A stretch of 64,000 bases of DNA from Apostichopus japonicus (GCF_037975245.1 NC_092568.1:11123501-11187500), one strand, 5' to 3'. Shown: positions 46,467-58,276, counted from the first letter of the stretch. Numbers and translations are program-made. The notes: generated by a model not told the origin, from the letters alone.

Positions 46467-49400
46467 GGGTCAGATCCAAAACCTGTCAACCTCAGGGCTA
46501 AAATTTAGATGATCATAGTTATCAATTTTGATAGTTTTGTCCAAAAGAAGAACAATTTAAGCTTGCTTGGCAAAAAAATTAAATTTGTATGTTTCTTTGT
46601 TAACGAGTACTGCTTAATTATATCGACAATGCACATAAGCCAGCGTTATGGACGGAAACAGCAATTTGTGCCACTGAACTGCAAGGAATGATGGAATTCA
46701 CAGGAATCTGCACCTGAATAATTGTTTATGGTACTGATCTCTCCAAAATAGTTTTTGGAAAAATTAAGTAGGGCATTCCTAATTAAGATGCTGATCGAGA
46801 AGAAAATCATTAATTCCGTCCATAACGCTACCTGATGTCATTAATCTCCTGGCAATTTTAAAGTTCACTTCAGTGATAAAATTTACATGTAATCTTCTGA
46901 AGGTTATCAATGCCATTAAGGATGAAGTGAAAAATTACCAGATTCTTGCACATAGATAAACTGGGGTTCAATGAAACATCTGTGTTATGGATGGAATTAG
47001 AAAAACGTTATGGACGGAATGTGAATGTTATGGATGGAAATTACTATCTTTGGTAAAAACTATGCAGAATGTTTTTTAATAAGTTAAATCAAAGACATCA
47101 AATGTGAATGAATGTTATTTAGGATGGAAAACCTTTTTTAACATGTACATTACAGTATTTTTCTAGGCTTTCAGGTGATGTTTTCCCTAAATTAAAAACA
47201 AAAGAATAGAAGAAATTATTGTAAAATTCCAAAACATTGAGGATATTTCATTTCAAAATAAGGCAAACCACCCTCCTGAAATTTTTTGTACAAACAGGGT
47301 GGTACTATATCTCTTCCAGAAAAAATTATCAGATTTTTTCAACATGACGCGTTTTGAGTTATTGGCCGTCAAAGACGACCTCTTTTGTACATGGAGCAGC
47401 TTAACAACTTCATAATTTATTATTGAGAACAGCTAGAACCCTGAAATTTGTTTAGGTGTAAGAACTTGATACTTAAAATTAAAGTATAAAACCCTGACAG
47501 CTCTAACATGGTTACTTTGGTGAAAAATTGGCATCAAAACTCATGCCTCATTGCTGAATCATGCCTCATGCTGAATCGCAGCATGAAATAGCAACTTCAG
47601 AGTTGCACAACTTGCAAACATATCATAGGAAAGCATTGTAATCATTATTTTGTAATAGTTGTACCAGACATAATAACCTCCGAAAGAATCAAGTACCCTG
47701 AAGCAATGGTTTAGGAGCAATTCATCACTAAAAGTAGCACATTTTTTAGTGAAAAGTATAAAAATCGAATATTTTGACACTTTTAAGTTGACCTAACTCC
47801 ACAAGACAATATTTTTGTAGCCTAATTTTTTATTTTCCTATTCTATGGGATAGACTCTATACGCATCTGTAATAGAAAGGTAGTAGAATGGTTAATTGCT
47901 GAGAAATGAGACCTCAAAAGTCAAGAAAATGCCAAAATGCCATGGTGGCGACAAATTGCAGAATTTCAAAGTGTGATAAATCGGCCAATTGTAAAGCAAT
48001 GCAACTGAAATTTTCAGAATATGCTTATTTCATGATGGTCCAATCATACAAAAAATTTGGGAATTTCTGGAGAGGGTGCAGCAACAGCCATCCATGATTT
48101 GACACGGAATGACCCTAATCAAAGTTGTCATCCTCATGCAATGTGGTTTTTGTGTATGAAGGAGACTGGTGGTTGGAAAAGGTGGACCAAATATCAGTTG
48201 ACAATAATGATGTCTATGTCTCCTTCCTACACCCTAAGGGCCCTACCAATACTTTCTTCTGGCCATCACCTGAAGACAAATCTTGGATCCAACTAGGAAT
48301 GATCATGGGGAAACTAGAACAGCCTGTCCTCCCAATTTCAAGTAGCAAACTGGGAATTGCAACAAAGGTGGTTGAATATATTAGGGACAAGTTTCAATGA
48401 GATTGTGAGCCGTGATGGTGACGGAAAATTTTGACAAATATGAATCGATGTATTTTGTTAAGATTGAAAAGTCTATTTCAAATTTTCATGACTGTTCAAC
48501 CATACAGGCCTCCCATGTCCACAGTTTTTGTGGTAATGTTTAAGTGTTGAAAGTTTACTGATGTTCTCGTTCATGACCTTAATAAAATTTTTAAAAGAGG
48601 GCTATTGCTGTCCATGTACAGGTCCAAGGTTTAATTTTTTTTATGAACAATAAGGTTCATCTTGTTCACTGTTACAGCTGAAAGTATTCTGAATTAAAAA
48701 ATAAAAAATATTTGCATACTGTGTGTTTTCTTTCATACAAGTTTTGCAGACTGGTGAAACTTTGATTTCATTGGCATTGTTTGAAGGAGGTGAAGCCACA
48801 AAAGTGAAAAAAAAAACAAATGGGAAAAGTACTGACAGCCTCTGCTTATAGTGCTGAAAGCCACCTGATGAGTACCTTCAGCAAGAGTGAAACTTTTCAT
48901 GTGCTATAGCAATTCATTTTAGGCTAATTCAATACTTTCCGTCCATAACATTCCGTCCATAACAATTCCTATTTCAGGACTAGCTCTTTCCCTTCTTATA
49001 ATAAATTCAATTTTATTTGATATTATTACACATATTGGCCATAAGTATTAACTTATAACACACACTTCACAATTCAAGAGTTTGTCCTAAATCAGGACAA
49101 AACCTTCCGTCCATAACGTTGTACATTCCGTCCATAACACAGAATTTTGGTTTGGGGTAGTGGGTTAATGGAGGTACATTGAAGATTATGAGTGGGAGTA
49201 TGATAAAGCTTAGGTACCAGGCCTGTGATGTAAAGTACCTTAAACTTTGAAATCCTGAACACTTCACAGAGTTTTGACCCACTATGAAGGTTGGTGGGAA
49301 TTGATCATTTTTCTGATTCCGTCCATAACGAACACCTAATTTGCATATTCAGACTAATATTGCACCACCCAATTAATTTTTTTCCGTAATATGGTAGAGG

Positions 49401-49520
49401 TATCCCAACTTAGATCAATCATGCATACCTCACCAAATACTAACTCTCACACTATTTTTGATGGGACTATATCTCTGTGAATTCCGTCCATAACATTGGC
49501 AGAGGTTTTGGAACTGACCC
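46467..49520. mobile_element. Nested DNA transposon with inverted ends, ATTT duplication and internal motif arrays
   Basis: The left end is GGGTCAGATCCAAAACCT. The reverse complement of the right end is GGGTCAGTTCCAAAACCT, one mismatch in 18. ATTT flanks both sides (46463-46466, 49521-49524), and removing the insert restores the host sub-repeat CATTGACATTTATGATCAG. The motif GTTATGGAYGGAA occurs four times in plus orientation and once in minus in the left third (46645, 46814 minus, 46984, 47008, 47027). It occurs six times in minus orientation in the right part (48937, 48951, 49105, 49126, 49317, 49482). Subterminal motif arrays of this sort are known transposase-binding regions in Ac/hAT and CACTA elements. 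The superfamily here is not determined. Confidence 0.85.
47906..48400 (+). pseudogene. Remnant of a transposon-encoded protein, C-terminal domain
   Basis: The frame 48125-48400 reads VFVYEGDWWLEKVDQIS, DVYVSFLHPKGP, FFWPSPEDKSWIQLG and a helical end to a stop. The order D-W-W-x-G/E-x-V, V-x-F-x-H-P-x-G-P, W-P-x-x-x-D-x-x-W resembles a small beta-barrel-like C-terminal domain that I know from many uncharacterised, transposon-linked proteins of cnidarians, molluscs and fish. The upstream part is in other frames with stops, so only the end of the gene survives. Its place between the two motif arrays suggests it derives from the element's own protein. Function is not known to me. Confidence 0.45.
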
Positions 49521-50249
49521 ATTTATGATCAGCAGGTACCTTTAACATCTGAAAATAGCATCGAAACTGTAAAATTCCACAAACCACGAAAAGGTCACCA
49601 GAGGTCAAATTGAGGTCAGGGGTCACCCAGATGCGGGTCGACAAATGGATTACATTGAAGCAACTCCCAACCCTAACAGACAATTTGTTCTCAAGTTATC
49701 ACAAAAATACTAGTTTTTTTATCATTAATTGACCTTTGGTGACCTCGTATCACATGACCGTTACGTTGGAAAATATTCCCCTATACCATTTGCAACTACT
49801 CCAAAAATATCAACCTTGTCACACCTTGGAACTGGGAGTTATTGCACTAAATGTCTGAAAATTAACTTTGACCTCATATAACTTCACACACGAAGGTCAC
49901 ACGGGGGTCAACCCATTGACATTTATGATCAGAAGGTACCTTTAACATCTGAAAATAGCATCGAAACTGTAAAATTCCACAAAACACGAAAAGGTCACAG
50001 AGGTCAAATTGAGGTCAAGGGTCACCCAGATGCGAGTTGACAAATGGATTACATTGAAGCAACTCCCAAACCTAACGGACAATTTGTTCCCAAGTTATCG
50101 CAAAAATACTAGTTTTTTATCATAAATTGACCTTTGGTGACCTTGTATCACATGACCGTTAAGTTTAAAAATATTCCTCTATACCATTTGCAACTACTCC
50201 AAAAATATCAAGCTTGTCACACCTTGGAACTGGGAGTTATTGCATTAAA

Positions 50250-52955
50250 TGTCTGAAAATTAACTTTGACCTCATATAACTTCGCACACGAAGGTCACAC
50301 GGGGGTCAACCCATTGACATTTATGATCAGAAGGTACCTTTAACATCTGAAAATAGCATCGAAACTGTAAAAATCTACAAAACACGAAAAGGTCACCAGA
50401 GGTCAATTTGAGGTCAAGGGTCACCCAGATGCGGGTCGACAATTGGATTACATTGAAGCAACTCCCAACACTAACGGACAATTTGTTTTCAAGTTATCGC
50501 AAAAATACTAGTTTTTTATCATAAATTGACCTTTGGTGACCTCGGATCACATGACCATTAAGTTTGAAAATACTTCCCTATACCATTTGCAACTTGTCTC
50601 AAAATATCAACTGTGTAACACCTTGGTACTGGGAGTTATTACACTAAATGTCTGAAAATTAACTTTGACCTCATATAACTTAACACACAAAGGTCACCTT
50701 GGGTCAACTTATTGACATTTTTGATTGATGAGACCTAAATTAGAGCATCAAACTATACAAATTCAAACATTTTTTTCTTTGCCCATTTGCTATCCCCAAA
50801 AACTAGTTTTTTAACATTAATTGACCTTTGGTGACCTCGTATCACATGACCGTTAAGTTTGAAAATATTCCCCTATACCATTTGCAACTTGTCCAAAAAT
50901 ATCAACCATGTCACACCTTGGAACTGGGAGTTATTGCATTAAATGTCTGAAAATTAACTTTGACCTCGTATAACTTCCAACACGTAGGTCACACGGGTGT
51001 CAACCAATTGACATTTTTGATCGGAAGGTACCTTTGAGATCCAAATCTAGCATCAAAACCAAACATTTTCTTTTTTGCTCGTTTCCTCCCAAAATAAACA
51101 CATTTTTTCTAATGTGACCTTTGACCTTTTGACCTTGGTTTCAGGTGTAGTTTAATCTCCTGATTCCAAAAAACAAAACGACAAGTCTGTACAACCATCC
51201 TAACTCCGACCGAAAAACTTTGACCCCATATAACCTCGCATATAAAGGTCACACGGGGTCAACCTGATGACATTTAGGATCAGAAGGTACCTTTGACATC
51301 TGAAAATAGCATCAAAACTTTAAAAATCCCCAAAAACATGTAAAGGTCACCAGAGGTCAAATTGAGGTCAAGGGTCACCCAGATGCGGGTCAACAAAAGG
51401 ATAACATTGAAGCAACTCCCAACCCTAACGGACATTTTGTTTTCAAGTTATCACAAAAATACTAGTTTTTTATCATTAATTGACCTTTGGTGACCTCGGA
51501 TCACATGACCATTAAGTTTGAAAATACTTCCCTATACCATTTGCAACTTGTCTCAAAATATCAACTGTGTAACACCTTGGTACTGGGAGTTATTACACTA
51601 AATGTCTGAAAATTAACTTTGACCTCATATAACTTCGCACACGAAGGTCACACGGGGGTCAACCCATTGACATTTATGATCAGAAGGTACCTTTAACATC
51701 TGAAAATAGCATCGAAACTGTAAAAATCTACAAAACACGAAAAGGTCACCAGAGGTCAATTTGAGGTCAAGGGTCACCCAGATGCGGGTCGACAATTGGA
51801 TTACATTGAAGCAACTCCCAACACTAACGGACAATTTGTTTTCAAGTTATCGCAAAAATACTAGTTTTTTATCATAAATTGACCTTTGGTGACCTCGGAT
51901 CACATGACCATTAAGTTTGAAAATACTTCCCTATACCATTTGCAACTTGTCTCAAAATATCAACTGTGTAACACCTTGGTACTGGGAGTTATTACACTAA
52001 ATGTCTGAAAATTAACTTTGACCTCATATAACTTAACACACAAAGGTCACCTTGGGTCAACTTATTGACATTTTTGATTGATGAGACCTAAATTAGAGCA
52101 TCAAACTATACAAATTCAAACATTTTTTTCTTTGCCCATTTGCTATCCCCAAAACCTAGTTTTTTAACATTAATTGACCTTTGGTGACCTCGTATCACAT
52201 GACCGTTAAGTTTGAAAATATTCCCCTATACCATTTGCAACTTGTCCAAAAATATCAACCATGTCACACCTTGGAACTGGGAGTTATTGCATTAAATGTC
52301 TGAAAATTAACTTTGACCTCGTATAACTTCCAACACGAAGGTCACACGGGTGTCAACCAATTGACATTTTTGATCGGAAGGTACCTTTGAGATCCAAATC
52401 TAGCATCAAAACCAAACATTTTCTTTTTTGCTCGTTTCCTCCCAAAATAAGCACATTTTTTCTAATGTGACCTTTGACCTTTTGACCTTGGTTTCAGGTG
52501 TAGTTTAATCTCCTGATTCCAAAAAACAAAACGACAAGTCTGTACAACCATCCTAACTCCGACCGAAAAACTTTGACCCCATATAACCTCGCATATAAAG
52601 GTCACACGGGGTCAACCTGATGACATTTATGATCAGAAGGTACCTTTGACATCTGAAAATAGCATCAAAACTTTAAAAATCCCCAAAAACATGTAAAGGT
52701 CACCAGAGGTCAAATTGAGGTCAAGGGTCACCCAGATGCGGGTCAACAAAAGGATAACATTGAAGCAACTCCCAACCCTAACGGACATTTTGTTTTCAAG
52801 TTATCACAAAAATACTAGTTTTTTATCATTAATTGACCTTTGGTGACCTCGGATCACATGACCGTTAAGTTTGAAAATGCTCCCCTAACCAGTTCACAAC
52901 TTGTCCCAAAATATCAATCTTGTCACACATTGGCACTGGGAGTTATTGCAGGTTT
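50250..52955. repeat. Recent 1,353-bp tandem duplication
   Basis: The copies are about 50250-51602 and 51603-52955. Markers are offset by exactly 1,353 (50272/51625, 51039/52392, 51115/52468). Only a handful of differences are seen, for example CCCCAAAAACTAG versus CCCCAAAACCTAG and AACACGTAGGTC versus AACACGAAGGTC. The 69-codon minus-strand frame is identical in both copies, as a result of the duplication and not of coding constraint. The exact breakpoints are blurred by the internal 400-bp repeats. Confidence 0.92.
51115..51135 (-). promoter_or_regulatory. DR1 plus DR2 nuclear-receptor-type cluster
   Basis: Three TGACCT half-sites in a row with spacers of 1 and 2 bases. The same cluster recurs at 52468-52488 in the duplicated copy. 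It is sequence-level only. Confidence 0.4.
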
Positions 52956-53759
52956 AATATTTTCGGTTTTTTGACCATAACTGACCTTTGGTGACCTTTG
53001 TGGGCACCAAAAACAATAGGGCACACCTTCTCCATATGGCAGATCTATAGTCCAAGTTTGGACTCAATCCAACTTTCCCTTATTGAGATAGAGCGTACCC
53101 AAGCAAGCGTCACAGATGAACACACACACAGACACACACACACACGCCAACCTGACTGCATAGGTTCCTTTTGCTAAAGCAAGGAACCAAAAACAACATT
53201 CATAGTAGTCACCTTTACCTCAATGCTCATCTGATGCCTGGTTTCCCCTATTTTGATGTGCTTGTTTGCTAACCAAAGTTTTGTATCTTTACATTCTTGT
53301 CTGGATTGTGGATGCCACCAATAACTTCATAATGGTATCCATTTGCCTGAAAGAAAAATTTGTTACAAAATGTGAAAATGAATATATCAGTAACTTAAGT
53401 CAAAGTAGCGTAATGTCAGACTTTTGTCCTCAAAGATCAGGTGTAATTGACATGCAAACAGAAAGCCACAGGGCTTAGTGATTATTTGCCTATTGTTATT
53501 GTAGGGCATTGGAGGGGAGAGTTCTACTGAGTACATGGGATCCACAGTGAAATGAAAAAAAATCTCTTGCAACTATTAGCAAAGGAGAACTAAATGTGTA
53601 CTCAAAGATATGGTGTGGACAACCCTGAGTTATCATGTTTTCAAAGGTTTTTAATATTATGATGTGTGTAGGAATCCACATGTCAAGTAAAAGATCTGTT
53701 CATGTTGTTCTTCTTGTCTAGGGCTAATATTGCCATGTGCATGGTGAGGTACCATGTTT

Positions 53760-55220
53760 AAGAAGTTTTTCAGACTGAAATTAACTGACCTTGAGTGACC
53801 TTGACCGAAACAGCCAAAAAAATAGAAGACAAATGCTTAATTCCTATCAAATTTGAAATTTACCAAAACTTCACTTCTTCAGCTAGAAAAGTTGTCAGTT
53901 GTTGACCACTAGTCAGGGTTTTTGTTGAGAAATGAAGTAGATGGGTCAAGTTGAAAAGTAGGCGGGACTGTCTGTACGCGGACATGGGGGAGGGGTCTAA
54001 CCCTCCCCCTCCCCTTTGCCAGAAAATTGCAATTTAAAAAGTCTCTAGATGCAAAATGGTGCAATATACAGTTGTTTGGTCAATGATATTGCCCCCTCCC
54101 AATCACCCCTTTCTTCTGTCCTATTTTTCTTTTTTTCTCCTGAATTTTTTTATTAACACTCGGGTCATGGAGCCTAGGGAGGTAGCTATGCCACTGAACC
54201 GAACTTAGCAAGGGTGTGACGCACTTGCTGCATTAAATGAAGTGCCATCATAACAAAATGATAATAGGTCTACGGTACCTACAAAGTGAGTAGGATTTTA
54301 CTGCCAAAAAATACCCAACTAGGTCTGTGATAGAATTTAGTATTTATATAGTATTTATTTCTCTCGATTTTTTTCGTCTAATTTTTTTTTTTAATTTTAA
54401 TTTTTTTTTTTTTTTTAATTTTTTTTTTTTTTTACTGAGCGTTGCAAAGTAGCCGGGTCCTGTACGTGCAGTAAGCGAGTCATTTGCCCCGGGTCCCGGC
54501 TACTAACGAAAACCCTGCTAGTGACCTCAAATGACCTTGACTTCTCCCAACACACTATCAGCTGAGTATTTACTAAGAGTGTCTTCATACTGAGCATTAA
54601 CTTCATGCAAGCTGTACTTAGTGAGATATGTCTTCAGAATTTAACTAAAATTGACCTCAAATGACATTTGACCTCAAAAAAAGTTAACATTATAGATGGC
54701 AAGTATTCAATCAGAGGAACAAATTTGACATTCTATGTAGCTTTATTCTTTGAGTTAGCTCATTCACAAAGTTTTCAGGTTTAGACCATTGGTTATCTCA
54801 TATGACCTTTGGCCCCTCCCAAAGCAATAACAGTGAAGAATTTACTAAGGTGGTAGATACCGAATACATTCTTCTAATTGTTCAAAGTGTGAACTTTATG
54901 TAAGCTGTACATGGTGAGATAACCTGTTAACAAAGTTTCAGATTTTTAGGTGGTGTGGACCTCAAACAATTTTTGACGTACTAAGTAACAGCAAGTGGTA
55001 AGAACTCGGTTGAGGGATAAGCATACTAATTTCACTTAACCTTTACTTCAGTAAGGTCATTTATAGGGTTTTTTTACGGTTGACCACTGGCAATTAAATA
55101 ACAATTGCAGCTGAGAATTTGCTAAGGGGTAGCTTTCTACCAAGTATGAACTTCATGCATATTGCACTTGTTGAATTATCAAAGTTTTCAAAATTTGAGC
55201 TAAGGCATCTCTCTCTCACA
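53760..55220. repeat. Second TGACCT-rich repeat group
   Basis: Short sub-repeats alternate TGACCTTGAGTGACCTTGAC, TGACCTCAAATGACCTTGAC or TGACCTCAAATGACATTTGA with AGCTGAGTATTTACTAAG, CTTCATGCAAGCTGTACTTA and GTGAGATATGT.TTC (four to five copies). The unit is about 150-170 bp. It is interrupted by the 604-bp element at 53914-54517. Confidence 0.6.
53914..54517. mobile_element. 604-bp non-autonomous DNA element, CTAGT duplication
   Basis: The left end is CAGGGTTTTTGTT. The reverse complement of the right end is CAGGGTTTTCGTT (12 of 13). The flanking CTAGT (53909-53913 and 54518-54522) is a 5-bp target duplication, and removing the insert joins GTTGACCACTAGTGACCTC of the host repeat. The interior holds C-rich words, a 50-base T-rich stretch (about 54375-54434) and no frame. 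The 5-bp duplication and CAGG-type ends recall the element at 2531-5023. Confidence 0.75.
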
Positions 55221-56270
55221 TATGCACACACAAGCAGTCACTGCTGCATGGTTTTTGATAAACAATTATGAAGCACTCCATTATAAAAATCACTTTATAA
55301 TCAAGTGCTGATTACTCACCGTGGGTTCTGAAAAATTCTCCAAGTTTTCCAAAGTTGTTGCTATAACAGTCAGTGGTTGATATTGTGGTTGTTAAAATCT
55401 AACATAGCCTCTTTTAGTTTGGTGAGAAATTACACATTCACTTCTCTCAACTTCCAACCAACTTCTAGATTTTCTATGTCAATATTTGCAACACCTGTGG
55501 AGAAGTAAAAACGATGGTAAGTAAATTTCTGCAAAGCTAACATCAACTGACAGGGAAATGCCACACTGTAGGTATGCAAAAGGTTTTCCGTAAACTTTGT
55601 AAAGCTAAAAATACTATTCAAACCAAATGTACACAGTGACTATAATGATTGTTAAAGTATGTTGAGAAGCAATGTTCAATTAATGAACACATTATTAATG
55701 GGGTTCTGACCCCTCCCCGATAACACTCAAATAAAAACTGATACTTCTATTGATGTTGTAAATTTCTGGTGAAAAGTCAACAGTTGAGGCAGTTCTTAAT
55801 GGGCATGCAGTAGGAGGCATACAGATGGCTCAGTATGAAGGACACTGCACAGAAACTGGTGTAAAATGAATTTAACAGCTGCCTACTGTCCGTTTAGTTG
55901 TGGGCTGCTGAATATTACTCATACAGTATGCGGGCCCACCATGGTAGCCACAGGAAGAAATTTTGACTAACAAAAGGCCAAAAATAGATTGCTGAAAATG
56001 GAAGATGATTGTTTTAGCATCTATGACAAACTTTGATCAATGTTTTTTCGTGTTGAAAATTAACGCTTATTCAAATTCTCTTCAATTTTTTTTTTTGTTC
56101 AGTAAATTGGTGAACCAAAAAGTTTGGGTTTTTTTTCCCTTTGTTTTTTGGTGGGCCAGATTAGATTGTCTGGCATGCTCAATCTGGCTAGTAGGGGCCC
56201 CCTGTTCTAAAACCACAACAGTTCCAATTCCTGAGGCAGTATATTGTACTGCTACCGTACCTGACAGCTT
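55221..56270. other. Non-coding stretch
   Basis: AT-rich. On the minus strand an acceptor-like TTCTCCACAG near 55502 precedes 21 open codons to a stop (GVANIDIENLEVGWKLREVNV region), a weak exon candidate. Otherwise nothing is supported. Confidence 0.35.
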
Positions 56271-56427
56271 CTAAGGGTTCTCATCTAAGAATGCTGCATT
56301 GACTTCCTTCTTGATGAATTCTAAAGGGCTGACAACTGGCTGATCCTTATTACTCTTCCTCTTTTTGTGAAGCACAGGTAACTTGTGCTGAGCCTTTCTT
56401 TTCTCTTTACTTCCTGATGTTGAAGGT
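56271..56427 (-). CDS. Candidate terminal exon, basic C-terminus
   Basis: On the minus strand, TTTAAAACAG precedes an open stretch of 51 codons ending in TAG. It starts PSTSGSKEKRKAQHKL, passes a Lys/Arg cluster (HKKRKSNKD, nuclear-localisation-like) and ends EFIKKEVNAAFLDENP. The balanced composition, clean acceptor and in-frame stop favour a real last exon. The exon starts with one base completing a codon, the same phase as the leucine-rich-repeat exons at 58.7 and 59.7 kb on the same strand. A common gene is therefore possible but not shown. Confidence 0.45.
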
Positions 56428-56429
56428 CT

Positions 56430-58015
56430 GTTTTAAAGTGGAAAAGAGCAGTTAGTAAACCTGAATATGATAATATGCTAGTGTCCTTTGACTCCTTGGA
56501 CTCCAATATATCAACCCCAATCTTGGCCCAATGTCTGACCCAGAGGGGAGAAGGGGTACACATGAGGCTTTCACCCCCATGAAATTGAAGACTGTAAGCA
56601 TTTTACTGCACTGGTGCATGTCAGTCTCTGAAGCAATAATATTCCTTGTTACTATATTATATTGATTCAAAACTAATTATATAGTTGCCATAAAATTTTA
56701 GGATTTTGGAGTAGCCGACAACAGGAACGAAATTAGGATTTAGGAGCACTTCACGTTTTAACAATGTTGATATGTTAACACTATCCTGGCTTCACTGATT
56801 AAATAGGCTTACGGCCTAGCTCTTGCTAAGTTGGAGTTGGACGTGACAATGTTATTTTCTACGAAATTTTAACAGATTTGTAGGTGCAAACAACAAAGAC
56901 ACAGGTTTTTTTTTTAAATGAAAGCTGAAGGTTAAGGAACGTGAAGCATCAATCGAATTAATCAAATAGCTGCACGAAATTAGGACTCACCTTTGATGTT
57001 GTGACCTAGCCTACACAGACTTCAGTCTAGAAATAGTGTGCACGCTACCTAGGGCCTAAGTTAGAGCCCGTAGAGGCCCCTTTTCTTCTAAGTTCTATTT
57101 GAGGCGTATTACAACGAACCGAACTTGTTAAAAAATTGGCAAAATCGCTTGGTCAATAACTTCCTGGGCTCCTGCCTTTAATTGTACCGTAAATTGTCGA
57201 GAGGAATAATAAATTTAAAATGCCGGTATATCCTAGTCATTGAATCAACTTGAAGTAGGCCTAACGTTTAATACTAACTCGCATCATGTAGTGTACTTCA
57301 CTTTTTCACCTTTGACCCTCAAGTTTTCTGTCAAATTCACGTACGTACATAATATAAGCTTAAGGAGGTAGCACTTGTATGTTACTACGCGACTGTGGTC
57401 GCCGTTTTCTTGTTCGTCGGAAAATATCACAGAAACAGATTGTAGTAGTAGAAACCGTCAGGAGTGTCACTCGTTGACTTGTTAAATGGCTGTCAGCGTT
57501 GCTTGTTATTGCACTTGCTTCAAGTAGCATTTTTTCACTCACAATCAAGTCAGAATTGATTGAAATATCTTTTCTAATCAGTTTGGGTTGTAGACAAGCC
57601 ACACTACATGACACCGACGGTTTTTTCTTGAAAGTCAGTCTAGAGCAATGTATAGGGTGTTCATTATGTGTTTGCATGAACAACTTAAAAATAGTAATAC
57701 ACAAAATATGACGACAGATCATGAAGAAGTTCGAATTCAATGTATAACGTTAAATGCTTGTCTACACTGCGGTTGGACACCTGCAATCACAAATAAGTTA
57801 CGCTTGGCAGTTACATTAGCACACTGCGGTTCAAGCGTCCTTTGACTCGAGTCAGAGAACAATAGTATTCACTGTTGATGTCAGTTCTGCATGAAGATAA
57901 AAAACACTGATAATGTGCATTCTGACAGTTAACCCACCACAATGGAGGTTATAGGTCGGTTAATTACGCGGTGACTTGATTCGGGTTTTCAAGAATGGTA
58001 TGGTTTAGACATTTT
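56430..58015. other. Probable intronic or promoter-like stretch
   Basis: On the minus strand, CAACATCAAAG|GTGAGTCC (about 56992) is a strong donor that may end an upstream exon of the gene finishing at 56271. The exon's other border is unclear. Open frames on both strands at 57360-57845 have no recognised domain. The region around 57.3-57.8 kb is richer in CpG than its neighbours. Confidence 0.3.
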
Positions 58016-58019
58016 ATCC

Positions 58020-58276
58020 TTCACTGACCTTGTTTTCAGGTTTGCCAAGCAGAATTACCAGAGATCAATGTCTTAAACTACAGAAGTTATAAAGTACCAT
58101 ATATTTGTCAAAACCCCTTTTTATTCTCAGAGGGTTATGGAATAATTTGTCTGAGAAAGTTGTACTTGCAAGTAGTGTACGAACATGGGAAGTATCACTT
58201 CCTTGGTAAGAATGGCTTTGGGTGTTCATTTAGAATATTTGAGAACAAATGGAGAGTGAATGCTTCCAGGAAAGTA
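58020..58276 (+). mobile_element. LINE C-terminal tail fragment
   Basis: The plus-strand words LRGLWNNLSEKVVLASSV and RTWEVS resemble the conserved end of LINE pol proteins (W-N-x-L-x-x-x-V-V-x-A-x-S-x-x-x-F/W). Stops follow closely. It ends where the MITE copy begins. The identification is from this one motif. Confidence 0.4.

Larger units (their letters stand above)
45709..53188 (+). mobile_element. HINE/Helentron-like repeat, copy 2, expanded and interrupted
   Basis: The left end reads AACAAGAGCCCAAGGGCAC then TGGTTCCTTGC, as at 26574. The right end has CA repeats, GCATA and the terminal hairpin GGTTCCTT..AAGGAACC (53163-53188). The body consists of about 400-bp sub-repeats: TTGACCTTTGGTGACCTCG, ATCACATGACCRTTAAGTTT, CAACTTGTC.CAAAATATCAA, CTTGG.ACTGGGAGTTATT, AACTTTGACCTCATATAACTT, GAAGGTCACACGGGGGTCAA and GATCAGAAGGTACCTTT. 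It is interrupted at 46467-49520 by a separate transposon and contains a recent 1,353-bp duplication. No protein is encoded by the repeat itself. Confidence 0.65.

Noticed and set aside
48855-48895. Hammerhead ribozyme (CTGATGAG ... GTGAAAC)
   Set aside because: The core words are present, but the sequence between them cannot form stem II and no stem I/III pairing is seen.
50272-51834. Identical 69-codon frames at 50272-50481 and 51625-51834 as a duplicated gene
   Set aside because: They lie in the recently duplicated repeat block. Older sub-repeats (49447-49683) show frame-breaking changes, so there is no coding constraint.
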